A stretch of 5,733 bases of DNA from WHSM01 sp036375165 (GTDB lineage: Bacteria > Actinomycetota > Actinomycetes > Mycobacteriales > Micromonosporaceae). The notes below the pieces were generated by a model, which had not been told where the DNA came from, searched no databases, and saw only the letters and a list, made by a program, of their open reading frames with translations. Location: the NCBI GenBank assembly GCA_036375165.1, contig DASUSI010000041.1, positions 1-5,733 on the forward strand. The letters are read 5' to 3'. Below are positions 1 to 4,908 of the stretch, in pieces. A program made the translations under genes and the position numbers. The stretch's first letter is position 1. Every line of letters starts with the position of its first letter.

Positions 1-398
1 GTGGCCGGCGCCGGGCCGGGGCCCTGGGTCGCCGGCAGGGTCGCCAGGCCGCCGGCATGCCGAAACGCCGCGTGCGCCTCCACCGGCAGCAACGCCATCC
101 GGCGGGTCATCCCGAGGTGCGCCCAGGTCCACCCGTCCGGAGTGGACACCGGACCGTCACCGTCGGGAGTGTCCCAGAGCGGGTCGCCGGCCAGCAGCGC
201 GTTCGCGGCGAGTACGTCAAGGACCTTGTCGACAGCACCTTCCGGTGGCGGTAGTTCCACAATCACCCGGGCGTACGGGGTCCACTCCGGAAACCCGGTG
301 AGGTTGACATACACGCCGTCCGGGTAGCGGATCCGCAGCAACGGGGCGGCGAACCGCACCACCTGGCCGGCGAACCGAGACGCGGGCGGCGCGGTCAT
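1..398 (-). CDS. Hypothetical protein, N-terminal 132 residues (runs off left edge)
   Basis: I translated the reverse complement by hand. It is open from ATG 398-396 to the window edge with no stop, giving 132 complete codons beginning MTAPPASRFAGQ. Codon use is typical of this DNA. The start overlaps the stop of the upstream gene as ATGA, and AGGTGA (403-408) sits 4 bases ahead of it. Visible features are an N-terminal stretch with RYPDGVYVNLTGFPEW (24-39), a PPPE turn (50-53), a TPDGWTWAHLG segment (86-96) and RHAGG (113-117). There is no signal peptide and no membrane segment. The alternation of short beta-like stretches suggests a soluble cytoplasmic protein. I have an uncertain recollection that actinobacterial proteins with this kind of N-terminus carry an SMI1/KNR4 (SUKH) domain further on. 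That part would lie outside the window, so no function is assigned. The gene itself is well supported; its role is unknown. Confidence 0.85.
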   Translation of the reverse strand, partial: MTAPPASRFAGQVVRFAAPLLRIRYPDGVYVNLTGFPEWTPYARVIVELPPPEGAVDKVLDVLAANALLAGDPLWDTPDGDGPVSTPDGWTWAHLGMTRRMALLPVEAHAAFRHAGGLATLPATQGPGPAPA

Positions 399-1648
399 TC
401 CGTCACCTGGGCGCGTTGCTCCAGGTAGGCCGTGAGCCACCGCCGGGACGCCGCCTCATCGGTGGGGTCCACCCCGTCGGCGACCATCCGCTCCAGCACC
501 ACGTCCATCGGCTCGCCCCCGGGCTCCCCCAGCATCCGACCCGGGTACTCCCGGCTGGCCCGCGCGATCGCCAGCCGGGTGGCCAGGGTCGCCGGCTCGG
601 ACAGGTCCCGTACGTCGGCCGCGTACCTCACGAAGGCGTCGAGCACCTCGGGCAGCCACGCCACCGCGTCCGGCGGCAGGCCCCGGCGGGTCGGTGCCCA
701 CTCCAGCAGCATCTCGCTGGCCGCGGTCGGGCTCCAGCGGAGCGGGTCCCCGCTGTTGGCGTCGGCGGCGTAGGCCACGGCGAGCCCGACTCCGTACCCG
801 ACGACCTCGGCGGCGTCGGTCACGCTGGGTGTCATCTCCCGCATCACCCGGCGGGCGTCGGACGACTCCAGGAAGTCGCGCACCAGGGCGCTGGTGTCCA
901 CCGGCTGTGACGTCGGCTCTCCGGCGGCCGGCAGCAGGGTCAGTCGTGCCAGGGTGAACGCCCAGTTGTTGAGGTAGCGCTGGCCGCCGGGAGGCTCGGG
1001 GAGTTCCTCGGTACGCCGCAGCGGCTGCTCGCTGCCGGTCCGTACCAGGGCTGGTTCGACGGGCTCAACCGTGACATGCCCTGACGTGCCCTCGGCGGCC
1101 TGCCGCCATCCGGCCAGGGTCTCCTCCGCCGAGTAGTGCACCAGCAGGTCGGTCACCAGCCGTCGGTTGTGGTCGACCAGCACGCCGACCGCGTGTTCCG
1201 GACCGCCGACCAGTGGCGAATCGTAGTCGTAGGTCACCAGGTAGTGGGTCTGGTCGCCGTACTGGTCACGGACCTGCCAGCCGCCGGTACACCGCACGTT
1301 CCCGACCTGGTCGATCCACGGTGGACCGGTCAGGCCGTGCTCGGCGAACCGCTGGACGGTCCGGGCAGCCCGTTCCCGGGCGGCACCGGGCGCCACCGCC
1401 GCGAGGCCGGCGAGCACCGCCCACGCCTCACCGGTACGCCGCCGGCCGAGGAACTTCACGAACTCGTCCACGAAACCGGTCACGGTCTCGCGGCGGCCAA
1501 TCGGCGACGACCGCGCGTACACCGCACCGAGCAGCACCGAGGTCGCGACCTCGGCGTCGTACCCGGTGGTGAGCCGGCCCAGCGGGGCTGCGGCCTGGAA
1601 CATCTGCCGGTACGCCTCCCGGTGCGGCTCCGGTTGCGCGGTCGCCAT
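395..1648 (-). CDS. Conserved actinobacterial hypothetical protein, 417 aa
   Basis: This is a long ORF with strong high-GC codon bias, ATG at 1648-1646 and TGA at 397-395. No signal peptide or membrane helix is visible, so it is probably cytoplasmic. Three parts can be seen. Residues 1-110 are helical, with APLGRLTTGYDAEVATSVLLGAVY-type sequence at 21-44. Residues 118-170 look beta-rich, with GDQTHYLVTYDYD (131-143) and GGPEHAVGVLVDHNRR (148-163). The C-terminal half (about 253-417) is helical, with DPLRWSP (301-307) and LPEVLDAFVRYAA (332-344). There are no obvious catalytic motifs. The gene is first in a leftward pair and overlaps the next gene by ATGA, so the two products are probably made together. 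A TATCGT box ends 6 bases before ATG and no Shine-Dalgarno is present, so the mRNA may be leaderless. I do not recognise an assigned function. The layout resembles uncharacterised proteins found in streptomycete and micromonosporal accessory regions. Confidence 0.85.
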   Translation of the reverse strand: MATAQPEPHREAYRQMFQAAAPLGRLTTGYDAEVATSVLLGAVYARSSPIGRRETVTGFVDEFVKFLGRRRTGEAWAVLAGLAAVAPGAARERAARTVQRFAEHGLTGPPWIDQVGNVRCTGGWQVRDQYGDQTHYLVTYDYDSPLVGGPEHAVGVLVDHNRRLVTDLLVHYSAEETLAGWRQAAEGTSGHVTVEPVEPALVRTGSEQPLRRTEELPEPPGGQRYLNNWAFTLARLTLLPAAGEPTSQPVDTSALVRDFLESSDARRVMREMTPSVTDAAEVVGYGVGLAVAYAADANSGDPLRWSPTAASEMLLEWAPTRRGLPPDAVAWLPEVLDAFVRYAADVRDLSEPATLATRLAIARASREYPGRMLGEPGGEPMDVVLERMVADGVDPTDEAASRRWLTAYLEQRAQVTE

Positions 1649-1654
1649 GCGGCC

Positions 1655-1660
1655 ACGATA
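1655..1660 (-). promoter_or_regulatory. Candidate -10 box of a leaderless promoter for the 417-aa gene
   Basis: On the minus strand this reads TATCGT, matching the TANNNT actinobacterial -10 consensus. Six bases (GGCCGC) separate it from the ATG at 1648, so transcription would begin at or next to the start codon. No Shine-Dalgarno sequence is present. No convincing -35 hexamer lies 17-19 bases further upstream. Confidence 0.45.
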
Positions 1661-1671
1661 CGGGGGGCACG

Positions 1672-1683
1672 CCAGGTTCCTGG
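1672..1683. promoter_or_regulatory. Inverted repeat CCAGG-TT-CCTGG, candidate operator
   Basis: This is a perfect 5-2-5 inverted repeat in the 96-base divergent intergenic region between the genes starting at 1648 (minus) and 1745 (plus). It covers the place where the -35 hexamer of the minus-strand promoter should lie, 17-18 bases upstream of TATCGT. A dimeric regulator bound here could block or activate that promoter. A 12-base dyad can arise by chance in high-GC DNA, so this is only a candidate. Confidence 0.25.
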
Positions 1684-1731
1684 GCCGTCACCGCACGGGT
1701 CGGCTGAACCGGCAGGCTCGCCCCAGTCCGG

Positions 1732-1737
1732 TAGCGT
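1732..1737 (+). promoter_or_regulatory. Candidate -10 box of a leaderless promoter for the 182-aa gene
   Basis: TAGCGT matches TANNNT and is followed by seven bases (GAGTTCC) and then ATG at 1745. The predicted transcription start falls on or beside the A of ATG. No ribosome binding site precedes the ATG, which fits a leaderless message and supports 1745 over the in-frame ATG at 1784. No -35 hexamer is recognisable. Confidence 0.45.
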
Positions 1738-1744
1738 GAGTTCC

Positions 1745-2293
1745 ATGCTGCGAGCGCGGTCGTCGCCCGAGTGTCACCTGTACATGGACCTGAACCCCTG
1801 CCGGTGCGGGGAGGTCGAATTCGAGCCGCAGCACTGGCTGGAACAGGTCGGCGACCAACTGGTCGCGAACTACCAGGGCACCTGTCCCGGCTGTGGTACG
1901 GACCGGATGTTCCGGTTCGAACTGGACTCGGAACCGCCGCCGCCGGCCCCGGCATACGGTGGCGACAAGCCGTCCCAGTTGATCGACCCGGGTCAGTTTC
2001 TCTGGGTCGCGGAGCAACTCGCCGGTTCGGTGCCGGCCGACCCGGGGGAACTCGATAGCACCGAGGACCAGGAGGAGGCGGTCGAGGCGCTGGAGACCGC
2101 CGTGGCCGCCCTGGAAGAGGTGCTGAAGTTCGTCCCGGCCGGTGCGGACGCGGTGCCGGAGGAGGCATTCACCGCGCCGGAGGGCTGGATGGTGTACCAG
2201 CAGGAGCCGGGGCGGTTTCGCCGGGACCGGCTGCGGGCCGTGCTGGCGGCGTACCGGGAAATGCTCCTCCGGCACAGCCGGGCGGCCGGCTAG
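1745..2293 (+). CDS. Small hypothetical protein with CxC/CxxC putative zinc-binding N-terminus, 182 aa
   Basis: The reading frame is open far upstream, but only the part from ATG 1745 is credible: it abuts a TAGCGT box at leaderless spacing. The next in-frame ATG is at 1784 (residue 14). The N-terminal region has PCRCGE (18-23) and GTCPGCG (45-51), so Cys19, Cys21, Cys47 and Cys50 could form one metal site. Between them lie hydrophobic strands, and MFRFELD (55-61) follows. This looks like a zinc-ribbon-type fold. Next come a Pro-rich stretch (64-69), a PSQLIDPGQFLWVAEQLAG segment (76-94), an acidic helix (about 101-128) and a C-terminal helical region ending RHSRAAG. There is no membrane segment. 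The gene is monocistronic. It diverges from the 417-aa gene and converges on the 123-aa gene, sharing their stop sequence CTAG. Family-level function is unknown; metal binding is inferred from cysteine spacing only. Confidence 0.83.
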   Translation: MLRARSSPECHLYMDLNPCRCGEVEFEPQHWLEQVGDQLVANYQGTCPGCGTDRMFRFELDSEPPPPAPAYGGDKPSQLIDPGQFLWVAEQLAGSVPADPGELDSTEDQEEAVEALETAVAALEEVLKFVPAGADAVPEEAFTAPEGWMVYQQEPGRFRRDRLRAVLAAYREMLLRHSRAAG

Positions 2294-2661
2294 AGCTCCT
2301 CCTCCGCCAGGTCTGTCACATCGGACTGGGACGCCCAGCCCTGGTACACGGCGGCGTCGAATCGTCCCATGCCGAGTTGCTCTGCCAGCGCCTCGTCGTC
2401 TCCCAGGTACTCCAGCCGAAGCCAGCCGGCGTGGGATCCGATCACCAGGCAGGGGACGCCCCGCCAAGTGCAGGTGGTACGCACGTACCGGAGGTCCTCG
2501 ACCGCGTCGGCGGGGACGGACCCGACGTACCGTTCCGGCCTGACCTCGGCGAATCCTTCGGCTGGTTCCTTGGTGTAGAGCCGTACCGTGCCGTCCGTGG
2601 CGGGACTGGCCTCGTACTCCACACCCTGGTAGCGCGCCAGGTACCCGTGCCGGATGTTCAT
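2290..2661 (-). CDS. Hypothetical protein, 123 aa, coupled to the SseB-domain gene
   Basis: ATG at 2661-2659 overlaps the TGA of the preceding gene (ATGA). A strong GAGGAG (2667-2672) sits 5 bases upstream, so the start is secure. The stop TAG lies within CTAG, which also holds the stop of the convergent gene. The protein opens MNIRHGYLARYQGVEYEASP and continues with short beta-like stretches: TVRLYTKEP (25-33), RYVRTTCTW (58-66), CLVIGSHAGWLRLEYLG (71-87) and AVYQGWASQSDVTDL (104-118). The pattern of short strands and turns suggests a compact all-beta, perhaps SH3-like, domain; that is inference. There is no signal peptide, membrane segment or catalytic motif. Its overlap with the SseB-domain gene suggests the two are produced in linked amounts and may interact. 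I do not recognise an assigned function. Confidence 0.87.
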   Translation of the reverse strand: MNIRHGYLARYQGVEYEASPATDGTVRLYTKEPAEGFAEVRPERYVGSVPADAVEDLRYVRTTCTWRGVPCLVIGSHAGWLRLEYLGDDEALAEQLGMGRFDAAVYQGWASQSDVTDLAEEEL

Positions 2662-4124
2662 CCCCGCTCCTCACCGGTCGCGGTACGCCACTCCCGGTGG
2701 TCGGCGTCGTAGCTGGCCACGACGGTCACCCCGGCGCCGCGGTCGATCCGGCACAGCAACGCCCCGTGCGGCAGCGGGACCGCCGCCACCCTGGTCTGAG
2801 GCACCGTTCCGGTCACGACCGGCCGGTCCGGGTCGCCGTACCGACCGTCCCGGTGTGCCGGCCAACGGATCACATGCACGTGCGGGTCGTTCGGTCCGAA
2901 TTCCGGGCTGTCCAGGGCGAGCAGCCGGTACAGCTCGGCGGGAGGCACCTGACCGACGTCCCGGATCCGGTGGACGTGGCCGCTCACGATGTTGTACCGG
3001 CGTTCCCGGTAGAAACTGACGTGTTCGTGGGACAGGACTTTCTGCAACCAGTCCGCGTGCGGGTCCGGCTCCGGGCCGCCGGATGGCTCCGCAGCCGGTG
3101 TCTCCGCTTCTGGCGTTGGCATCGCGGCTGGCGTTCGCGCCGCTTCTGGAATCGGCTCCGCTTCTGGCGTCGACTCCTCGGCCGGTGCCTCCTGCGCCGG
3201 CTCGGCTTCGGCTGCCGCTTCGGCTGCCGCTTCGGCTACGTCGAGTTCGTCGGCTTCGTAGTCCGGGGCGTCGATCAGCCCGGCCCCGACAGCCCACCCG
3301 GCCAGTTCCAGGACCTGCGGTCCTGGGAGGGTCGCGCCGACCGGGGTGTCCGGGTTCACGGCCAGGGCCAGCGCCGGATCCGGCCAGTTCCGGACCAGCA
3401 CGAGGATCTCTTCGGTACGGAACGGCACGTCTCCCAGCCGTTCGGACAGTCGATCCAGGGACGTGAAGACCGGAATGGACGGTTCGCCGTACGCCTGGAT
3501 GGTCTGCCACGGGATGCCGGCATGCCCGGTGGCGGCCTGTCGGGGCTCGTCGGCGACCGGCACCAACACCTCGGCCAGCAGCAGCGTCCTCACGTAAGTG
3601 TCGGTGTCCCCGCGACGGCTGGCGTCCAGCAGGTCCCGCTCCACCGAGTTCGCCGGCTCGAACGCCGCCGGCTCGCGCTGGGGTTGCGGCTCAGCGGGCA
3701 GCGGCTCCGTGACCGGTCGGGAGTCTGTCTCCATCCTGGAGTCCGCCGGGGCGGCCTGGGTCAGCGAGGCGAGGTAGGCGGGCGAGACCAGCCCTTCCAC
3801 GGGGAGCCCGGAGTTGATGGCGAGCCACCACCGGGGGTCGGGCCAGCGGTCTGCCAGCTCCTCAATGGTCGCTGTCAGGTACGGCGCGTCCCGGCCACCG
3901 GCCACCGCCGCGAGGGACTCCGGCGAGGTGTATCCGAGTAGGAAGGTCTGCGAGTCGGTGATCGAGGTCAGCCAGTCGATGGTACGGCCGGTGCCGTCCT
4001 GCCGTACCAGCACCAGCAGCGGAACCCCGGAGAGGAGGGCCAGGTAGCTGTGCTGGTCCTGTCGTCGGACCGCGTCGACCAGCCCTCGCTCAAGGGCGTT
4101 CGCGGGCTGCCAGTCCCCTGCCAC
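2658..4124 (-). CDS. SseB family protein: two SseB-type domains, Ala/Glu/Pro linker and separate C-terminal region, 488 aa
   Basis: Numbering is from GTG 4124, chosen because AGGAGGG lies 6 bases upstream; an upstream TTG at 4214 has no such site. Residues 7-125 and 157-285 are repeats of one another. PANALERGL/PANSVERDL open them, LLVLV/VLVPV and YTSPESL/FTSLDRL mark the cores, and WPDPRWWLAINSGLPVEG/WPDPALALAVNPDTPVGA close them. This fits the SseB N-terminal domain family, named after E. coli SseB (enhanced serine sensitivity), not the Salmonella type III translocon protein. Residues 289-356 form a low-complexity Ala/Glu/Pro linker encoded by DNA repeats. Residues 357-488 form a distinct region with YNIVSGHVHR (377-386), HVHVIRWPAHR (415-425) and LPHGALLCRID (451-461). 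I cannot name it. There are no membrane segments. The gene is first in an operon with the 123-aa gene. The SseB role is poorly defined, so function is open. Confidence 0.85.
   Translation of the reverse strand: MAGDWQPANALERGLVDAVRRQDQHSYLALLSGVPLLVLVRQDGTGRTIDWLTSITDSQTFLLGYTSPESLAAVAGGRDAPYLTATIEELADRWPDPRWWLAINSGLPVEGLVSPAYLASLTQAAPADSRMETDSRPVTEPLPAEPQPQREPAAFEPANSVERDLLDASRRGDTDTYVRTLLLAEVLVPVADEPRQAATGHAGIPWQTIQAYGEPSIPVFTSLDRLSERLGDVPFRTEEILVLVRNWPDPALALAVNPDTPVGATLPGPQVLELAGWAVGAGLIDAPDYEADELDVAEAAAEAAAEAEPAQEAPAEESTPEAEPIPEAARTPAAMPTPEAETPAAEPSGGPEPDPHADWLQKVLSHEHVSFYRERRYNIVSGHVHRIRDVGQVPPAELYRLLALDSPEFGPNDPHVHVIRWPAHRDGRYGDPDRPVVTGTVPQTRVAAVPLPHGALLCRIDRGAGVTVVASYDADHREWRTATGEERG
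2667..2672 (-). promoter_or_regulatory. Ribosome binding site of the 123-aa gene
   Basis: GAGGAG on the minus strand lies 5 bases before ATG 2661 and inside the last codons of the SseB-domain gene. It fixes the start of the downstream gene and allows independent re-initiation in addition to coupling through the ATGA overlap. Confidence 0.7.
3104..3170. repeat. Three copies of a 13-base motif CCGCTTCTGG(CGT) in the linker of the SseB-domain gene
   Basis: Copies lie at 3104-3116 and 3158-3170 (identical, CCGCTTCTGGCGT) and at 3140-3152 (last three bases differ). The spacings are 36 and 18 bases, both multiples of three, so copy-number change keeps the frame. On the coding strand they encode the TPEA/IPEA/TPEAE stretches of the linker. 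Confidence 0.7.
3205..3237. repeat. Tandem 12-base repeat GCTTCGGCTGCC, 2.75 copies, in the SseB-domain linker
   Basis: Head-to-tail copies occupy 3205-3216 and 3217-3228, followed by nine bases of a third (3229-3237). On the coding strand they encode the AEAAAEAAAEAE run (about residues 297-308), a likely helical acidic spacer. The unit is a multiple of three, so slippage would lengthen or shorten the linker without a frameshift. Confidence 0.75.
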
Positions 4125-4130
4125 GCCGTG

Positions 4131-4137
4131 CCCTCCT
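4131..4137 (-). promoter_or_regulatory. Strong ribosome binding site deciding the GTG 4124 start
   Basis: The minus strand reads AGGAGGG, six bases before GTG 4124-4122. This is the best Shine-Dalgarno in the window. It argues against the TTG at 4214, which would add 30 residues unlike the rest of the protein. After GTG the first repeat of the SseB-type domain begins within seven residues. Confidence 0.8.
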
Positions 4138-4213
4138 GCCGTACGCCCCACCCTGCTGCACCAAACTACCGGCCGTCGCCAAGCCGGCGCTTCAGCGCTG
4201 CCCAAGTACGGCA
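4137..4213. promoter_or_regulatory. Separated inverted repeat TGCCGTAC ... GTACGGCA in a divergent intergenic region
   Basis: Two perfectly complementary 8-base arms lie at 4137-4144 and 4206-4213, 61 bases apart, inside the 124-base region between the divergent starts at 4124 (minus) and 4249 (plus). One arm falls in the leader of the SseB-domain gene next to its ribosome binding site. The other is near the -35 position of the plus-strand gene. They could be paired operator sites for a shared regulator. Chance occurrence is possible because CCGTAC is common in this DNA. Confidence 0.25.
4163..4168 (-). promoter_or_regulatory. Candidate -10 box for the SseB-domain operon
   Basis: The minus strand reads TAGTTT, matching TANNNT. 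It would start transcription near 4156 and give a leader of about 30 bases containing the AGGAGGG site. No good -35 hexamer is seen at standard spacing, so this is tentative. Confidence 0.3.
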
Positions 4214-4236
4214 AGCTCTGCGTTGTGTCGCGGCAA

Positions 4237-4242
4237 TACCAT
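4237..4242 (+). promoter_or_regulatory. Candidate -10 box of a leaderless promoter for the paralog operon
   Basis: TACCAT matches TANNNT, and six bases (CGGTGC) separate it from GTG 4249, placing the predicted transcription start on the start codon. There is no Shine-Dalgarno before either GTG 4249 or the upstream in-frame GTG 4225. This favours 4249 and a leaderless mRNA. No -35 hexamer is recognisable. Confidence 0.45.
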
Positions 4243-4248
4243 CGGTGC

Positions 4249-4908
4249 GTGCCAACCGCCGACAGACCCTGGGACGAGCCGCTGATCTTCCCGATCGGGC
4301 ACTACACGGGGGTGCTGCACCGCTCCGTTGACCCGCCCGCGTACCACCACACCGTAATGCTCGGGGCGCGGGTCATTCAGCTCAGTGATCCGCAGTTTTC
4401 GGTGTGGTTGCTCGCCCGGGGTCCGCAGGAGTCGGCGCGGGGCGTGGCCTGGACCCGGTCACACGTGCTGGTGGAGGCGACCGCGGCCGGTGTCGCGGAT
4501 CCGGCCCGGGTGCTGGCGGGACTGGTCGCCGAGGGGCTGCTGGTGGAGACGATCCCGGACACCGAGCATTCGGCGGAGTTCGCGGAGTCGTACCGGCTGG
4601 TGCCGTTGATGCTGGGGCTGGGCAACACCGCCGAGGAGCCCTGGCAGCAGGGGATCGGCTTCTTCGGTCGGCCCGCGCTGACGGTGCGCAGCGTCCACTA
4701 CAGCCTGTGGGAATGGTCTCATGTGGACGGGGATCTGTGGACCGGCTGTCACGCTCACGCGGACACCGCGATCCGAGCCGGCAGCACCGATCCGGAGCAG
4801 ACGGTGCCGGAGCGGGTGCTGACCGACTTCCTGGGCGCCCTGCATCCGCTGCTGGCCTCGGGTGCGGCCTGCCTGGATCTGGCCCGGGTACGGGAGGGTG
4901 CGGCATGA
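4249..4908 (+). CDS. Hypothetical protein, first of a tandem paralog pair, 219 aa
   Basis: The GTG at 4249 is preferred because TACCAT ends 6 bases before it. The GTG at 4225 would add eight residues and lies upstream of that box. The protein opens PLIFPIGHYTG (11-21), then YHHTVMLG (32-39), FSVWLLARG (50-58), WTRSHVLVEA (68-77) and a helix-turn-helix-like AGLVAEGLLVE (90-100). The strongest motif is YRLVPLMLGLGNT (115-127), followed by IGFFGRP (136-142), YSLWEWS (151-157), DLW (162-164) and LDLAR (209-213). Residues about 50-100 could form a small winged-helix-like unit; this is inference. No signal peptide or membrane helix is seen. The next gene encodes a clear paralog and starts inside this stop codon. 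I recognise no assigned function. The two proteins may form a heterodimer or act on related partners. Confidence 0.85.
   Translation: MPTADRPWDEPLIFPIGHYTGVLHRSVDPPAYHHTVMLGARVIQLSDPQFSVWLLARGPQESARGVAWTRSHVLVEATAAGVADPARVLAGLVAEGLLVETIPDTEHSAEFAESYRLVPLMLGLGNTAEEPWQQGIGFFGRPALTVRSVHYSLWEWSHVDGDLWTGCHAHADTAIRAGSTDPEQTVPERVLTDFLGALHPLLASGAACLDLARVREGAA
4892..4898 (+). promoter_or_regulatory. Ribosome binding site of the second paralog
   Basis: GGGAGGG lies six bases before ATG 4905, within the last codons of the first paralog gene. It fixes the start of the second gene despite the reading frame being open as far upstream as 4404. Confidence 0.7.

Noticed and set aside
1136..1744. Upstream extension of the 182-aa frame to 1136
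   Set aside because: It lies antisense to the 417-aa gene and crosses the divergent promoter region; the cysteine-containing protein starts naturally at ATG 1745.
1688..2674. 328-codon minus-strand frame spanning the 182-aa and 123-aa genes
   Set aside because: It is a shadow frame: Arg-rich, crossing two well-supported genes on opposite strands, without a start signal.
3205..3237. Short tandem repeat considered as a CRISPR or mobile-element signature
   Set aside because: The 12-base units are head-to-tail without spacers and encode an in-frame Ala/Glu linker.
2697..3941. 414-codon open frame on the plus strand antisense to the SseB-domain gene
   Set aside because: Its translation is Arg/Val/Gly-rich with no domain-like pattern, it has no ribosome binding site, and it is explained by codon bias of the real gene on the other strand.
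4125..4214. N-terminal extension of the SseB-domain protein to TTG 4214
   Set aside because: The 30 extra residues are Arg/Trp-rich and unlike the domain, and TTG 4214 lacks a ribosome binding site, while GTG 4124 has AGGAGGG at ideal spacing.
4404..4904. Upstream extension of the second paralog's frame to 4404
   Set aside because: It overlaps the first paralog in another frame and gives low-complexity Gly/Arg-rich sequence; the paralog homology begins just after ATG 4905.
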